Below, piece by piece: positions 30,336 through 42,378 of a stretch of 64,000 nucleotides of DNA. The DNA is from Haemophilus influenzae (lineage in GTDB: Bacteria; Pseudomonadota; Gammaproteobacteria; Enterobacterales; Pasteurellaceae): positions 1,674,001 through 1,738,000 of the forward strand of contig NZ_LS483411.1 in NCBI RefSeq assembly GCF_900475755.1. Reading direction: 5' to 3'. Positions within the stretch are counted from its first letter, which is position 1. The number at the start of each line of letters is the position of its first letter. The notes under the pieces were generated by a model. That model was not told where the DNA came from. It did no database searches and saw only the letters and a list, made by a program, of their open reading frames with translations. The translations under genes and the position numbers were made by a program.

Positions 30336-30360
30336 TTTTTACCGCACTTTAAAATTGGTG

Positions 30361-30468
30361 CCTAGGGTAAGTATACCCTAGGCTAGTAAAAGTGTAGCCT
30401 CTTTGAGGCTAGTTGAAATTCCCCAAAGGGGAACCATTTCAATTAGCCATGGGTATACCTACCCATGG
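30361..30468. repeat. Multi-hairpin intergenic element, copy A (between ccmF and dsbE)
   Basis: Four dyads in 108 bases: CCTAGGGTA/TACCCTAGG (30361-30382), TAGCCT/AGGCTA (30395-30411), TTGAAAT/ATTTCAA enclosing CCCCAAAGGGG (30413-30442), and CCATGGGTA/TACCCATGG (30447-30468). The same order and spacing recur in copy B at 33164-33273. The element is inside the ccm operon, so it is transcribed. Possibly a member of the intergenic dyad class reported for H. influenzae; not confirmed. Confidence 0.88.
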
Positions 30469-30477
30469 CAGTATAAA

Positions 30478-32424
30478 TTATTTCTTCAACAACGCATTAA
30501 ACCGATAGCGTCGATCGAACATACACAACAATCCACCTAACGCCATAAATAAGCCGCCAATCCAAATCCAGCGAATAAATGGCTTGTAATATAAGCGTAA
30601 CGCCCAAGAATTGTCCTCAAGTTTTTCGCCTAGAGCCACATAAAGGTCACGAGTTAAACCACCAGCAATGGCGGCTTCCGTCATAGACATACGACTTACT
30701 GTGTAAAAACGTTTTTCTGCGAATAAACTTGCCTCTGGTTGCCCATCTTTAGAAATATCAATTTGAGCTTTTCCACCAATATAGTTTGGACCATTTTCAT
30801 CCGTCACACCGGCAAATTTAAAATCGTAACGACCAATTTGTGCGCTCTCGCCAACTTTCATTCTCACATCACGTTCTACGCTAAAGTTTTGGCTAAACGC
30901 AATCCCCCAAACAGTCATAGCTACGCCTAAGTGAGCTAACATCATTCCCCAGTGAGAACGAGATAGTTTTCGTACGCCCACAAAGAATGGTTCACGATGC
31001 GTCGCACGTTGTTGCAATTCATAAAGCGCAAGTAACGCGATAATCACAGTCATCATTGAACCAAGCACCGAACTCACGGTAATTTTATCTTGCAAGAAGT
31101 AAGGTAACGCAAAACCTGCAATCAGCATAATAAATACGCTGATAACAACAGGCGTACGAATTGCAGAAAATTGGTCTCTACGCCATTTCACTAAAGGTCC
31201 AATACCAAGCAATAATGCAAATGGTGTCATAATAATTAAGAACATTTGATCAAAAAATGGCGCACCAATAGAAATAGAACCTAAACCCAGTTGTTTGTGA
31301 ACGAGTGGTAACAACGTTCCTAAGAATACAACGCAAAGTGCGGTCATTAATAAGATATTATTTAATAACAACATACTTTCACGTGAATAGCGTTCTGCAT
31401 TATCGCGAGAACGAATTTGACTGCCTTTATACGCATAGAGCGCAAGCGAACCGCCAATCACCACAACGAGGTAAGCCAAAATATATAAACCACGAGTTGG
31501 ATCCGATGCAAATGCGTGAACTGAAACTAAGATACCCGAACGAACTAAGAACGTGCCGAGTAAACAAAGTGAAAAGGCTAAAATCGCCAGTAATACCGTC
31601 CAAGCTTTGAAAGAACCGCGTTTTTCTGTCACAGAAAGGGAGTGAATCAATGCAGTACCAGCAAGCCAAGGCATAAATGATGAATTTTCCACAGGATCCC
31701 AGAACCACCAGCCGCCCCAGCCAAGCTCATAATAAGCCCACCAAGAACCGAGTACGATACCTAAAGTTAAAAACACCCAAGCAGCAAGCGTCCAAGGACG
31801 TGACCAACGCGCCCAAGCTGAATCTAATTTTCCCGTCATTAAGGATGCAATCGCAAACGCAAATGCCACAGAAAAACCAACATAGCCCATATAAAGCAAT
31901 GGCGGATGGAAAATCAAGCCTACATCTTGCAACATTGGATTAAGCTCTTTTCCGTCCACTGGGAAATTAGGGAAAGTACGCGTAAAAGGGTTTGAAGTGA
32001 ATAAGACGAACAACACAAAACCGACGCTAATAATCCCCATAATACCAAGCACGCGAGCAACCGCTTCTTGGGGTAAATGTTTACTCAATAAAGCGACGGC
32101 AGATGACCAAACGGCAAGTAGCCAAATCCACAATAATAAAGATCCTTCATGAGAACCCCATACCGCAGATAAACGATAATAAATGGGTAAAGTAGTATTA
32201 GAATTATTTACAATATATTGCACGCTAAAATCATTGACTGCGAATAAATAAAATAGCGCAGCAAAAGCAATGCTTAGGCTTGCAAATAAACCATAAGTCA
32301 TTGGGCGAGCTAGTGCCATTAATTGTGCATTGCCCTTTTCAGCCCCCCACAAAGGGAAAATTGCCAACATAAGCGACACAGCTAAACTTAAAGCCAGCGC
32401 ATAATTTCCTAATTCAGCAATCAT
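30478..32424 (-). CDS. ccmF: Haem lyase subunit CcmF
   Basis: Large inner-membrane protein that attaches haem to apocytochrome c in the periplasm. 648 residues, about 14-15 hydrophobic segments, with the tryptophan-rich WWD motif in [19 protein letters not shown] and conserved histidines ([30 protein letters not shown]). Start overlaps the ccmE stop (ATGA). Only one CcmF/NrfE-type gene is seen here, so it may serve both ordinary and nitrite-reductase haems. Confidence 0.96.
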   Translation of the reverse strand: MIAELGNYALALSLAVSLMLAIFPLWGAEKGNAQLMALARPMTYGLFASLSIAFAALFYLFAVNDFSVQYIVNNSNTTLPIYYRLSAVWGSHEGSLLLWIWLLAVWSSAVALLSKHLPQEAVARVLGIMGIISVGFVLFVLFTSNPFTRTFPNFPVDGKELNPMLQDVGLIFHPPLLYMGYVGFSVAFAFAIASLMTGKLDSAWARWSRPWTLAAWVFLTLGIVLGSWWAYYELGWGGWWFWDPVENSSFMPWLAGTALIHSLSVTEKRGSFKAWTVLLAILAFSLCLLGTFLVRSGILVSVHAFASDPTRGLYILAYLVVVIGGSLALYAYKGSQIRSRDNAERYSRESMLLLNNILLMTALCVVFLGTLLPLVHKQLGLGSISIGAPFFDQMFLIIMTPFALLLGIGPLVKWRRDQFSAIRTPVVISVFIMLIAGFALPYFLQDKITVSSVLGSMMTVIIALLALYELQQRATHREPFFVGVRKLSRSHWGMMLAHLGVAMTVWGIAFSQNFSVERDVRMKVGESAQIGRYDFKFAGVTDENGPNYIGGKAQIDISKDGQPEASLFAEKRFYTVSRMSMTEAAIAGGLTRDLYVALGEKLEDNSWALRLYYKPFIRWIWIGGLFMALGGLLCMFDRRYRFNALLKK

Positions 32425-32942
32425 TTTGCGCCTTCTTTTTCTTGACGATCACGCGCACTTTCGCCTTTTAAGTCCGCTGCCTCAATTCCCATTGGTTTAT
32501 GTACTTTTTGCATTTTTTCGCCTAATTCTGGCGGCACATAATTTTCATCGTGTTTAGCCAATACTTCTGTCGCGCTTAAAACAGTTGGCTGAGTTAATAC
32601 ACCTTGAGCCACAATACCTTGCCCTTCACGGAAAAGATCTGGCAAAATGCCTTCATATTCAACCGTGATCGCAGGACCAATATCATTTAAATCAAACCGC
32701 ACTTTCAAGCTTTTTGGATCACGCTCTACAGAGCCTTCAACCACCATACCGCCAACACGAATACGCTGCCCCACTTCAGGTTTTTGATTCAGATTATTAT
32801 CCTTACCTTGAATCACTTCAGATGGCGTATAAAACAAGTCGATATTTTGGCGTAGCGCATATAACATTAACCCACTAGCAATAGCGATGCCTAATACAAC
32901 AAAAATGACTAATTTAAATCTGGATTTACGTCTTGGATTCAT
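32421..32942 (-). CDS. ccmE: Haem chaperone CcmE
   Basis: Periplasmic haem carrier that binds haem covalently. N-terminal anchor (about 10-28), an OB fold ([19 protein letters not shown]), and the haem-binding histidine in [13 protein letters not shown] near residue 128, followed by the conserved tyrosine. 173 residues. Overlaps ccmD and ccmF by 4 bases each. Confidence 0.95.
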   Translation of the reverse strand: MNPRRKSRFKLVIFVVLGIAIASGLMLYALRQNIDLFYTPSEVIQGKDNNLNQKPEVGQRIRVGGMVVEGSVERDPKSLKVRFDLNDIGPAITVEYEGILPDLFREGQGIVAQGVLTQPTVLSATEVLAKHDENYVPPELGEKMQKVHKPMGIEAADLKGESARDRQEKEGAK

Positions 32943-33142
32943 AGTGTATTCCCCTTATTTGCTTGTTGTAAACGTTCTTCGCGTTGTTTCTCACGCAAGA
33001 CATTTTGTAATACTGTCTTGCGTTGCTTGACACTTTGAACAATTAAGGCAATAACTGCCACTAAACTTACTGCATAGGATAACCATACGTAAAAACCGTA
33101 GCCACCCATATTAAAAAAATCACTCCAAGTTTGGAAAAACAT
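32939..33142 (-). CDS. ccmD: Haem exporter small subunit CcmD
   Basis: Small membrane protein that releases holo-CcmE from CcmC. 67 residues with an N-terminal [19 protein letters not shown] segment typical of CcmD and a basic C-terminal helix. The frame opens at a GTG at 33163, but the ATG at 33142 has an AAGGA site and matches the family length, so it is used. A structured repeat (33164-33273) fills the gap to ccmC. Confidence 0.92.
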   Translation of the reverse strand: MFFQTWSDFFNMGGYGFYVWLSYAVSLVAVIALIVQSVKQRKTVLQNVLREKQREERLQQANKGNTL

Positions 33143-33163
33143 AAAATATTCCTTATTTCTCAC

Positions 33164-33273
33164 CCTAGGGTAGGTATACCCTAGGTTAGTAAAAGTACTA
33201 CCCTTTTAGGGTAGATTCAACTTTCCCCAAAGGGGAATCATTTTATATTAACCGTGGGTATACCTACCCACGG
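33164..33273. repeat. Multi-hairpin intergenic element, copy B (between ccmC and ccmD)
   Basis: Same architecture as copy A at 30361: CCTAGGGTA/TACCCTAGG (33164-33185), CTACCCT/AGGGTAG (33198-33214), TCCCCAAAGGGGA (33224-33236) and CCGTGGGTA/TACCCACGG (33252-33273). Where the two copies differ within a stem, both arms change together, so pairing is preserved. Confidence 0.88.
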
Positions 33274-33275
33274 AA

Positions 33276-34013
33276 TTAGATACCCTCCGCAAGTGCTTTA
33301 ACCCAAGGACGTTTCGCATCTTCTTTCAATAATTCCACGCGATAACGCACTAAAGTAAGCCAAATATACAAGGTTAAAAAACCGAATATACACAAAATTA
33401 ATGGAACCAACATTGGAATTGCAATGGATGGTTTTTCCAGTTTAGTGATACTCGCACCTTGATGTAACGTGTTCCACCATTCCACCGAAAAATGAATAAT
33501 CGGTAAAATCACGACCGTTGTAATGCATAAAATCCCCGCTGCTTTTGCCCCTACATTACGATCTGAAAAAGCAGAATAAAGCGCTAAGATACCAAGATAA
33601 AGAAAGAATAAAATTAATTCTGCAGTTAAGCGAGCATCCCACACCCACCAAGTACCCCACATTGGTTTCCCCCAAATTGCCCCCGTAACAAGCGATAAGA
33701 AAGTAAACAATGCACCAATTGGCGCCATTGCAATCATTGCGAGATGAGCTTGCTTAATTTGCCACACAAGGGCAACCACAGCTGCAATCGCCATTGAACC
33801 GTACACGCCCATTGACCAAATCGCTGTCGGCACATGCACATACATAATTCGGAAACTATTGCCCTGTTGGTAATCAGCTGGGGCGAATGCCAACCCCCAT
33901 ACAATGCCGATACCGAGTAAAATAAGCGTTAAAAATGCAAATAGCGGACTCAATTTACCGCAGATACGATATTGAGTTTCGGGTTTTGCATAAGGATGTA
34001 GCCACTTCCACAT
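33276..34013 (-). CDS. ccmC: Haem exporter CcmC
   Basis: Membrane protein that moves haem to CcmE. 245 residues with six hydrophobic segments, the WWD motif WGKPMWGTWWVWDARLT and conserved histidines in MYVHVPTAIWSMGVY and HFSVEWWNTLHQG. Next to ccmB with a 59-base gap that includes an uptake signal at 34046. Confidence 0.95.
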   Translation of the reverse strand: MWKWLHPYAKPETQYRICGKLSPLFAFLTLILLGIGIVWGLAFAPADYQQGNSFRIMYVHVPTAIWSMGVYGSMAIAAVVALVWQIKQAHLAMIAMAPIGALFTFLSLVTGAIWGKPMWGTWWVWDARLTAELILFFLYLGILALYSAFSDRNVGAKAAGILCITTVVILPIIHFSVEWWNTLHQGASITKLEKPSIAIPMLVPLILCIFGFLTLYIWLTLVRYRVELLKEDAKRPWVKALAEGI

Positions 34014-34072
34014 AAAAAGATCCTTAAAAATTAAAGAGAAAAATTACCGCACTTTTATACGATGAAATAAAA

Positions 34073-34738
34073 TTAATTATCTAAACTAATTCGCAGTGCC
34101 GCCGCGATGGCAAAAGGCGAAAGTGTTACTGCGCCAACCATCATTGCACCTAAAATCGCCAGTTGTCCCCCATAAGGCACATTTAATCCTGCTGCTTCTA
34201 ATATTGATGAAGCAAAAATTAAAACGGGAATAAATAACGGAACAACAAGCAAACTCAACAACACACCCCCTTTTCGCAACCCCACTGTTAAAGCCACGCC
34301 AATTGCGCCAATACAGCTCAATACAGGGGTGCCAAGCAACAATGTCAAAACTAATGCCCACCAAATATTCACTTCAAGAGAAAGTAACAAAGCTGCAATA
34401 GGCGATAATAAAATAAGCGGTAAACCTGTGAGCAACCAATGTGCAACCACTTTAGCCAAAGCTGTCATTGGTAAAGGCTGTGCAGTTAGCATTAATTGTT
34501 CGAGAGAACCATCAATAAAATCATCACGGAATAAACGTTCAAAAGAAAGCAATGCTGAAAGTAATGCGGCTACCCATGCGATACCCGGTGCGATACGGGA
34601 AAGTAATTTAGGATCTGGCCCAATAACCAACGGAAACAAGGTAATCACAAGCAAAAAGAACCACAGCGGATTTAAAATTTCCGCATTTTTACGCATCGCA
34701 ATTTGAAGTTCGCGTTTAATTATTTCTAGAAAAATCAT
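34073..34738 (-). CDS. ccmB: Haem exporter permease CcmB
   Basis: Permease of the CcmABCD ABC complex, needed to release holo-CcmE for haem ligation. 221 residues, six hydrophobic segments and the family regions FFLLVITLFPLVIGPDPKLL and FERLFRDDFIDGSLEQL. Begins 4 bases after the ccmA stop. Confidence 0.94.
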   Translation of the reverse strand: MIFLEIIKRELQIAMRKNAEILNPLWFFLLVITLFPLVIGPDPKLLSRIAPGIAWVAALLSALLSFERLFRDDFIDGSLEQLMLTAQPLPMTALAKVVAHWLLTGLPLILLSPIAALLLSLEVNIWWALVLTLLLGTPVLSCIGAIGVALTVGLRKGGVLLSLLVVPLFIPVLIFASSILEAAGLNVPYGGQLAILGAMMVGAVTLSPFAIAAALRISLDN

Positions 34739-34742
34739 TAAG

Positions 34743-35381
34743 TTATTCCGCTTTATAAGCTGCTAGATTCAATTTTTGCAGATGAGAACTTGGCACTTCT
34801 TGATGGCTGGTCAGTAACACAATACCACCTCGTTGAGCGTGCTTATCAAAAAGTGCGGTTAAAATTTCCACGCCTTTTTTATCAATCGCAGTAAAGGGTT
34901 CATCTAAAATCCATAAAGGAGCTTGAGAAAGCCATAAGCGACCTAAGGCGATACGTTTTTGTTGTCCTGCAGAAAGCTGTGCAGCCGGCAAATCTTCGCG
35001 ACCTAATAATCCTACTTTCTCAAGTAAATCCCATAAAATATCAGGATTTTGTTCCGCTTGGCTAATTCGTTGATAAAACTGCAAATTTTCCCACGCGGTT
35101 AATTCTGGTTTAACACCAGAAAGATGACCTAAATAAAGCAAATTCTGATGATATTGTTCACGTTGTTTGGAAATCGCTTCAGAATCCCACCGCACTTCGC
35201 CTTCCAAAGGTTGCGCTAAACCCGCAAGAATACGTAACAAACTGGTTTTACCTATGCCATTATGCCCTTCAATTTGCACAAAATCACCGCTATTAACATC
35301 GCAAGTCAAAGCACGAAAAAGTACGCGTTCACCACGTTGGCAGGATAAGTTTTGCAGAGATAACTTGTGTTGCTCAAACAT
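34743..35381 (-). CDS. ccmA: Haem exporter ATPase CcmA
   Basis: ATPase of the CcmAB complex. Walker [10 protein letters not shown] at about 39-47, signature [15 protein letters not shown] and Walker [13 protein letters not shown]. 212 residues. First gene of the nine-gene ccm operon, divergent from sodA. Uptake signals at 34851 and 35189 are inside the gene. Confidence 0.95.
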   Translation of the reverse strand: MFEQHKLSLQNLSCQRGERVLFRALTCDVNSGDFVQIEGHNGIGKTSLLRILAGLAQPLEGEVRWDSEAISKQREQYHQNLLYLGHLSGVKPELTAWENLQFYQRISQAEQNPDILWDLLEKVGLLGREDLPAAQLSAGQQKRIALGRLWLSQAPLWILDEPFTAIDKKGVEILTALFDKHAQRGGIVLLTSHQEVPSSHLQKLNLAAYKAE

Positions 35382-35533
35382 AATTACAGAGGGAAAATAG
35401 AAAGTGGCAGTATTCTAATATTTGATGAAATTTTCGCAACTCAAACGCATAACTCTTTAGAAGTAGATCGATAGGTTTATTGATTTAAAACAAAATTTAA
35501 TAAATTCACTGATTAAAAAAGCAAAAACATTTA

Positions 35534-35547
35534 ATGATCTAAATCAA
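35534..35547. promoter_or_regulatory. FNR-like site upstream of sodA
   Basis: ATGAT, four bases, ATCAA differs from the FNR consensus TTGAT-N4-ATCAA by one base. It lies about 90 bases before sodA and just upstream of a possible promoter (TTGCTA 35553-35558, GTTATA near 35576). It could mediate oxygen control; the same bases also fit an ArcA-type AT-rich pattern. Confidence 0.5.
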
Positions 35548-35629
35548 TTTTTTTGCTATTATTTGCTCAATTTTGGTTATAGACCAAAACCTCAACGAAA
35601 TCTGTTTTTAACAATGGAAGGAATACATT

Positions 35630-36277
35630 ATGTCTTACACTCTCCCTGAATTAGGCTATGACTACAATGCGTTAGAACCACATTTTGATGCGCAAACAAT
35701 GGAAATCCATCATAGTAAACACCACCAAGCTTACGTAAACAATGCAAATGCTGCATTAGAAGGTTTACCCGCTGAATTAGTAGAAATGTGTCCGGATCAT
35801 TTAATTTCTAACCTTGATAAAATTCCTGCAGAAAAACGTAGTGCATTACGTAATAATGCGGGTGGCCACACAAACCACAGTTTATTTTGGAAAAGTTTGA
35901 AAAAAGGCACTACTTTACAAGGCGCATTAAAAGATGCGATTGAACGCGATATCGGTTCTGTAGATGCATTTAAAGCAGAATTTGAAAAAGCAGCAGCAAC
36001 TCGTTTTGGTTCTGGCTGGGCATGGTTAGTATTAACCGCTGAAGGTAAATTAGCCGTAGTATCAACAGCAAACCAAGATAACCCATTAATGGGTAAAGAA
36101 GTGGCTGGTTGTGAGGGTTTCCCACTTTTAGGTTTAGATGTTTGGGAACACGCTTACTACTTAAAATTCCAAAACCGTCGTCCAGACTACATTAAAGAAT
36201 TCTGGAACGTGGTAAACTGGGATTTCGTTGCAGAACGTTTTGAACAAAAAACAGCACACAGCAATTGCGCAAAATAA
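35630..36277 (+). CDS. sodA: Superoxide dismutase (Mn type)
   Basis: Removes superoxide in the cytoplasm. Metal ligands are H27 in MEIHHSKHH, a histidine in [12 protein letters not shown], and the aspartate and histidine of [16 protein letters not shown]. Residues around GSGWAWLV and the [11 protein letters not shown] region suit the manganese form. 215 residues. GGAAGGAATAC leader before the ATG. Confidence 0.95.
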   Translation: MSYTLPELGYDYNALEPHFDAQTMEIHHSKHHQAYVNNANAALEGLPAELVEMCPDHLISNLDKIPAEKRSALRNNAGGHTNHSLFWKSLKKGTTLQGALKDAIERDIGSVDAFKAEFEKAAATRFGSGWAWLVLTAEGKLAVVSTANQDNPLMGKEVAGCEGFPLLGLDVWEHAYYLKFQNRRPDYIKEFWNVVNWDFVAERFEQKTAHSNCAK

Positions 36278-36285
36278 TAAACATA

Positions 36286-36314
36286 GAAAAGCCTAGCAAA
36301 AGCTAGGTTTTTCT
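36286..36314 (+). terminator. Terminator of sodA
   Basis: GAAAAGCCTAGC and GCTAGGTTTTTC pair around AAAA, with a T tail, 9 bases after the sodA stop. The remaining 370 bases to mlaF are AT-rich and hold no convincing gene; a TGCTATAAA (about 36582-36590) is a candidate extended -10 for the mla operon. Confidence 0.85.
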
Positions 36315-36682
36315 ACTTTCCTCTCTATAACTTTTCTCTTGCAATCTTTTTTATCAAATCTGTATCTTTTACAGGCTTATTATTTATAAGCATTTATCAA
36401 TGTTTATTTTCCATAAACAAAGTATTATTAAAATTCAATAAATAATGAAGAAATGTAAAGCTTCTTTAGTGAGGTCAAAAAGAATGTTACTATGACAAAA
36501 TTTTAAGTTATTAAAAATAGAATTTATCACTATTTTTTATAGCTATTTTTATGACCACATTAAAGTTAAGCCAAAGAAATGTGTTGCTATAAATAACAAA
36601 ACTTAATCTTTAAATTAAACAAATCTAACTTTTTAAGGTCATATAAAACTGATTGAACTTTTTATTTATAAACGAGATTTTA

Positions 36683-37477
36683 ATGAATCAAAATCTAATT
36701 GAAGTTAAGAATCTTACCTTTAAACGCGGTGATCGCGTGATTTACGATAACCTGAATTTGCAAGTAAAAAAGGGAAAAATCACTGCGATCATGGGACCGT
36801 CGGGGATTGGTAAAACCACCTTACTTAAATTGATCGGTGGGCAACTAATGCCAGAGCAAGGTGAAATTTTGTTTGATGGACAAGATATTTGTCGTCTATC
36901 TAATCGTGAACTGTACGAAGTACGCAAGCGGATGGGGATGTTATTCCAATCAGGTGCGCTTTTTACGGATATTTCTACTTTTGATAATGTCGCCTTTCCA
37001 ATTCGTGAACATACGCATTTGCCTGAAAGTTTAATTCGTCAAATCGTGTTGATGAAATTGGAGGCGGTTGGGTTGCGAGGTGCTGCCGCATTAATGCCTT
37101 CAGAACTTTCCGGTGGTATGGCTCGTCGAGCTGCATTAGCGCGTGCTATTGCGCTTGACCCTGATTTAATTATGTTTGATGAGCCATTTACGGGGCAAGA
37201 TCCGATTAGTATGGGCGTAATTTTAAGCCTGATTAAACGATTAAATGAAGCGTTAAATTTGACTTCTATCGTAGTGTCACACGATGTGGAGGAAGTATTG
37301 AGTATTGCTGATTATGCCTATATTATTGCAGACCAAAAAGTCATCGCAGAAGGAACATCTGAGCAGCTTTTACAAAGCCAAGATCCGCGCGTGGTGCAAT
37401 TCTTAAAAGGTGAATCTGATGGTCCTGTGCGCTTTAAGTACCCAGCGCAAGATTATGTGAAGGAATTGTTTGAATGA
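36683..37477 (+). CDS. mlaF: Phospholipid transport ATPase MlaF
   Basis: ATPase of the MlaFEDB complex that maintains outer-membrane lipid asymmetry. Walker [10 protein letters not shown], signature [14 protein letters not shown], Walker [14 protein letters not shown]. The open frame begins at 36653, but [16 protein letters not shown] at 36683 is the family start and has a GAG site; 264 residues. First gene of mlaFEDCB-ibaG-murA, with 4-base overlap to mlaE. Confidence 0.94.
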   Translation: MNQNLIEVKNLTFKRGDRVIYDNLNLQVKKGKITAIMGPSGIGKTTLLKLIGGQLMPEQGEILFDGQDICRLSNRELYEVRKRMGMLFQSGALFTDISTFDNVAFPIREHTHLPESLIRQIVLMKLEAVGLRGAAALMPSELSGGMARRAALARAIALDPDLIMFDEPFTGQDPISMGVILSLIKRLNEALNLTSIVVSHDVEEVLSIADYAYIIADQKVIAEGTSEQLLQSQDPRVVQFLKGESDGPVRFKYPAQDYVKELFE

Positions 37478-38259
37478 TCGTCAATTTTATTTCTGCTTTG
37501 GGAAAACAGGTGATTGATTTTTTCCGTGCATTGGGGCGAGCTGGCTTTATGTTATTTGGCGCATTGATCGGCAAGCCACAAATTCGTAAGCATTTTCCTT
37601 TGCTTGTGAAGCAAATGCATGTTTTAGGTGTCCAATCGTTACTCATTATTTTGTTGTCCGGTTTATTTATTGGAATGGTATTAGGACTACAAGGTTATGT
37701 CGTGTTAGTCGATTTTTCTGCTGAAACAAGTTTAGGCCAGTTGGTGGCACTTTCTCTTTTGCGAGAATTAGGCCCTGTTGTTACCGCACTTTTATTTGCT
37801 GGTCGAGCAGGTTCTGCATTGACGGCTGAAATAGGCTTAATGAAAGCCACTGAACAACTTTCTAGTCTTGAAATGATGGCTGTTGATCCTTTACGTCGAG
37901 TGATTGCACCTCGTTTTTGGGCAGGGGTTATTTCCATGCCAATTTTGTCAATCTTGTTTATCGCGATTGGTATTTGGGGCGGTTCCTTAGTTGGTGTGGA
38001 TTGGAAAGGTGTTGATTCAGGCAGCTTTTGGTCTGTTATGCAAAATTCCGTGAGTTGGAGCTATGATATTTTAAATGGCTTTATTAAAGCGGTTTTCTTT
38101 GCTGTAGCCGTAACTTGGATTGCGCTTTTTAATGGTTATGATTGTATGCCAACATCAGAAGGTATCAGTCAAGCTACAACACGAACAGTTGTGCACGCTT
38201 CACTTGTTGTTCTAGGATTAGATTTTATTTTGACTGCTATTATGTTTGGTGCAGGTTAA
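37474..38259 (+). CDS. mlaE: Phospholipid transport permease MlaE
   Basis: Inner-membrane permease of the Mla complex. 261 residues, with hydrophobic segments and the conserved MlaE regions LREFGP-like [35 protein letters not shown] (conserved ELGP ... AEIG) and [12 protein letters not shown]. Overlaps mlaF by ATGA. Confidence 0.94.
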   Translation: MIVNFISALGKQVIDFFRALGRAGFMLFGALIGKPQIRKHFPLLVKQMHVLGVQSLLIILLSGLFIGMVLGLQGYVVLVDFSAETSLGQLVALSLLRELGPVVTALLFAGRAGSALTAEIGLMKATEQLSSLEMMAVDPLRRVIAPRFWAGVISMPILSILFIAIGIWGGSLVGVDWKGVDSGSFWSVMQNSVSWSYDILNGFIKAVFFAVAVTWIALFNGYDCMPTSEGISQATTRTVVHASLVVLGLDFILTAIMFGAG

Positions 38260-38269
38260 GGATTTTTTT

Positions 38270-38770
38270 ATGAGACAAACAATTAAATATGAATTTTGGG
38301 TCGGATTATTTTTATTACTTGGTATTGGTGCCTTAGTTTTTTTAGGTTTACGCGTAGCTAATGTACAAGGTTTTGCTGAGACGAAATCTTATACCGTGAC
38401 GGCAATTTTTAATAATATTGGCGGACTTAAAGTGCGCGCACCACTAAAAATTGGAGGCGTAGTAATTGGACGTGTGAGTGCTATTACTCTTGATGAAAAA
38501 AGCTATTTACCGAAAGTAAGCATCGCGATTAATCAAGAATATAATGAAATCCCAGAAAACAGTTCTTTATCAATTAAAACATCAGGTTTATTAGGTGAGC
38601 AATATATTGCCTTGACAATAGGTTTTGATGATGGAGATACAGCAATGCTTAAAAATGGTAGCCAAATTCAAGACACTACATCAGCTATGGTATTGGAAGA
38701 TTTAATTGGGCAATTCTTATATGGAAGTAAAAAATCGGACGGCAATGAAAAATCAGAATCCGCAGAATAA
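38270..38770 (+). CDS. mlaD: Phospholipid-binding MCE protein MlaD
   Basis: Inner-membrane anchored hexamer-forming MCE protein that moves lipid between the permease and MlaC. One N-terminal membrane segment (about 8-27), then a single MCE domain (VTAIFNNIGGLKVRAPLKIGGVVIGRV). The ATG at 38270 has an AAGGA site and gives 166 residues; a frame opening at 38246 is rejected because it overlaps mlaE further and lacks a ribosome site. Confidence 0.93.
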   Translation: MRQTIKYEFWVGLFLLLGIGALVFLGLRVANVQGFAETKSYTVTAIFNNIGGLKVRAPLKIGGVVIGRVSAITLDEKSYLPKVSIAINQEYNEIPENSSLSIKTSGLLGEQYIALTIGFDDGDTAMLKNGSQIQDTTSAMVLEDLIGQFLYGSKKSDGNEKSESAE

Positions 38771-38802
38771 TAGGTTAAATTTTATAAATTAGGAGATTGA
38801 TA

Positions 38803-39447
38803 ATGAACCTTACTCAACTAAAAAAATGGTTTACTATTTTAACTTTCGTATTAACCGCACTTTTGGTTACACGAACAGCTATTGCAGAAACAAGTCCTTA
38901 TGTTTTAATGCAGCAAGCGGCAGATAAACTATTTTCTGATATACAAGCTAATCAAAGTAAAATTAAACAAGATCCAAATTATTTACGTACTATTGTTCGT
39001 AATGATTTATTGCCTTATGTAAACTTAGAATATGCAGGTTCTAAAGTATTAGGTTCATACTACAAATCAACCTCTGCAGAACAACGCAAAAAATTTTTCA
39101 AAACTTTTGGCGAATTGATTGAGCAAAAGTATGCACAAGCATTAACAAATTATTCTAATCAAAAAATTCAAATTGAATCAGAAAAAGAATTAGGCGATAA
39201 CAATTTTGTAAATATTCGCGTAAGTATTATTCAAACTAATGGCGTTGCTCCGATCCTATTAGATTTTAAATGGCGTAAAGGCAATAAAAGTGGGGAATGG
39301 AAAGCCTACGATATGGCAGCAGCAGGCGTAAGTATGCTGGAAGATACGATAAAAAATTGGGTTGGTATTTTAAACAAACAAGGTATTGATACATTAATCA
39401 CAAAGATGCAGCAATCTGCCTCACAACCTATAATTTTCAATCAATAA
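38803..39447 (+). CDS. mlaC: Periplasmic phospholipid shuttle MlaC
   Basis: Soluble periplasmic protein that ferries phospholipid between MlaA in the outer membrane and MlaD. Signal peptide about 1-28 (ending TAIA|ET), then the Tol-Tol-Ttg2-type helical domain (RNDLLPYVNLEYAGSKVLGSYYKS). Start at ATG 38803 with AGGAG before it, 214 residues. A USS is inside the signal-peptide coding part (38854). Confidence 0.93.
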   Translation: MNLTQLKKWFTILTFVLTALLVTRTAIAETSPYVLMQQAADKLFSDIQANQSKIKQDPNYLRTIVRNDLLPYVNLEYAGSKVLGSYYKSTSAEQRKKFFKTFGELIEQKYAQALTNYSNQKIQIESEKELGDNNFVNIRVSIIQTNGVAPILLDFKWRKGNKSGEWKAYDMAAAGVSMLEDTIKNWVGILNKQGIDTLITKMQQSASQPIIFNQ

Positions 39448-39457
39448 ATGAATAACT

Positions 39458-39775
39458 ATGCTAAATTGGGATTTGCAAAAAAATAATGATAAAATAACGC
39501 TCTTTTTGTTTGGGGAACTATCTCGCAGCACGTTGTTACCAATGTGGCAGCAACGTGGCGTTTTTTTGTCAGCCAGTACACTTGATAAAACTATTGTTGA
39601 ATGGAATTTGTCTGATCTTCAGCATATTGATTCTGCTGGTTTTGCAGCTCTTTGTGATTTTTTACGAGAGTGTCAAAAGCTTAATAAAACAGTGCGATTA
39701 GTTTATCCACCAAAACAATTATTAACCCTAGCAGATCTCTTTGGTTTATCTGATTGGATCGCAAATTTTACATAG
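39458..39775 (+). CDS. mlaB: STAS-domain protein MlaB
   Basis: Small cytoplasmic regulator of the MlaFE complex. 105 residues with the anti-sigma-factor-antagonist fold: WNLSDLQHIDSAGFAALCDFLREC carries the STAS serine in DSAG. Ten bases after mlaC. The ribosome site is weak, suggesting coupling to mlaC. Confidence 0.88.
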   Translation: MLNWDLQKNNDKITLFLFGELSRSTLLPMWQQRGVFLSASTLDKTIVEWNLSDLQHIDSAGFAALCDFLRECQKLNKTVRLVYPPKQLLTLADLFGLSDWIANFT

Positions 39776-39795
39776 CTTAACTAAACGGAAATCCG

Positions 39796-41329
<1,534 letters not shown>

Positions 41330-41392
41330 TTAAGTATAGTTACTCGTTATATTCTTTCTATTTACAGCTATAGTACTTCGTCAAATTTCTAT

Positions 41393-41420
41393 AAATGCCT
41401 TTCTTTATAAAGGCATTTTT
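41393..41420 (+). terminator. Terminator after murA
   Basis: AAATGCCTT and AAAGGCATTTTT form a stem with T tail about 65 bases past the murA stop. It closes the mla-ibaG-murA operon. Confidence 0.82.
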
Positions 41421-41604
41421 GCGTTAATTGTAAAAATATAAGTCATTACGTTGTATAGATGCAAAATAATTTTCAAAAAGTGCGGTTAATTATTTTCTAG
41501 TTTTTAGAACAAAAGTTTATAAACTATAAATAAATAGTATTTTTTTTTCATAAATTTGGTTTTTATAATCGCATCTATCCAAAACACAACATAAGGAATA
41601 AAAA

Positions 41605-42378
41605 ATGAAAAAATTACTTTTTACTACCGCACTTTTAACTGGAGTTATTGCTTTCTCAACTTTTTCTCAGGCAGGCGAAATTGCCGATCGTGTTGAAAAA
41701 ACTAAAACTTTATTAGTCGGAACAGAAGGGACTTATGCACCATTTACTTTCCATGATAAAAGTGGAAAATTAACAGGTTTTGATGTAGAGGTTATTCGTA
41801 AAGTTGCTGAAAAGCTCGGTTTGAAAGTGGAATTTAAAGAAACACAATGGGATGCAATGTATGCGGGGTTAAATGCAAAACGTTTTGATGTGATTGCAAA
41901 CCAAACTAGCCCAAGCACAGAGCGTTTAAAAAAATACAGTTTCACAACACCTTATAATTATTCTGGTGGAGTGATAGTAACAAAATCATCGGATAACAGT
42001 ATTAAATCATTTGAAGACTTGAAAGGTCGTAAATCTGCGCAATCTGCAACAAGTAACTGGGGTAAATATGCAAAAGCTGCTGGCGCACAGATTCTTGTAG
42101 TGGATGGTTTAGCACAGAGCTTAGAGCTTATTAAACAAGGCCGTGCAGACGCAACAATTAATGATAAATTGGCTGTATTAGATTATTTTAAACAACACCC
42201 AAATTCTAATTTAAAAATTGCTTATGATCGTGGGGATAAAACTCCGACTGCCTTTGCTTTTTTACAAGGTGAAGATGCATTGATTACAAAATTTAATCAA
42301 GTACTTGAAGCACTTCGCCAAGATGGTACATTAAAACAGATTTCAATTGAATGGTTTGGTTATGATATTACTCAATAA
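41605..42378 (+). CDS. tcyA: Cystine/amino-acid ABC transporter binding protein TcyA
   Basis: Periplasmic solute-binding protein of family 3. Signal peptide about 1-23 ending in SQA, then [35 protein letters not shown], the classic start of a polar amino-acid binding domain. Its close resemblance to FliY/TcyJ of E. coli and to the H. influenzae cystine-binding protein supports cystine. 257 residues. A USS occupies codons 8-11. Confidence 0.9.
   Translation: MKKLLFTTALLTGVIAFSTFSQAGEIADRVEKTKTLLVGTEGTYAPFTFHDKSGKLTGFDVEVIRKVAEKLGLKVEFKETQWDAMYAGLNAKRFDVIANQTSPSTERLKKYSFTTPYNYSGGVIVTKSSDNSIKSFEDLKGRKSAQSATSNWGKYAKAAGAQILVVDGLAQSLELIKQGRADATINDKLAVLDYFKQHPNSNLKIAYDRGDKTPTAFAFLQGEDALITKFNQVLEALRQDGTLKQISIEWFGYDITQ

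Noticed and set aside
30361-30468. Copy A as a simple ccmF terminator
   Set aside because: Four ordered dyads shared with copy B, and no T tail on the transcribed strand, argue for a repeated element rather than an ordinary terminator.
34329-34706. Open frame opposite ccmB
   Set aside because: Antisense shadow of a membrane-protein gene, rich in Ser/Asn, no initiation site.
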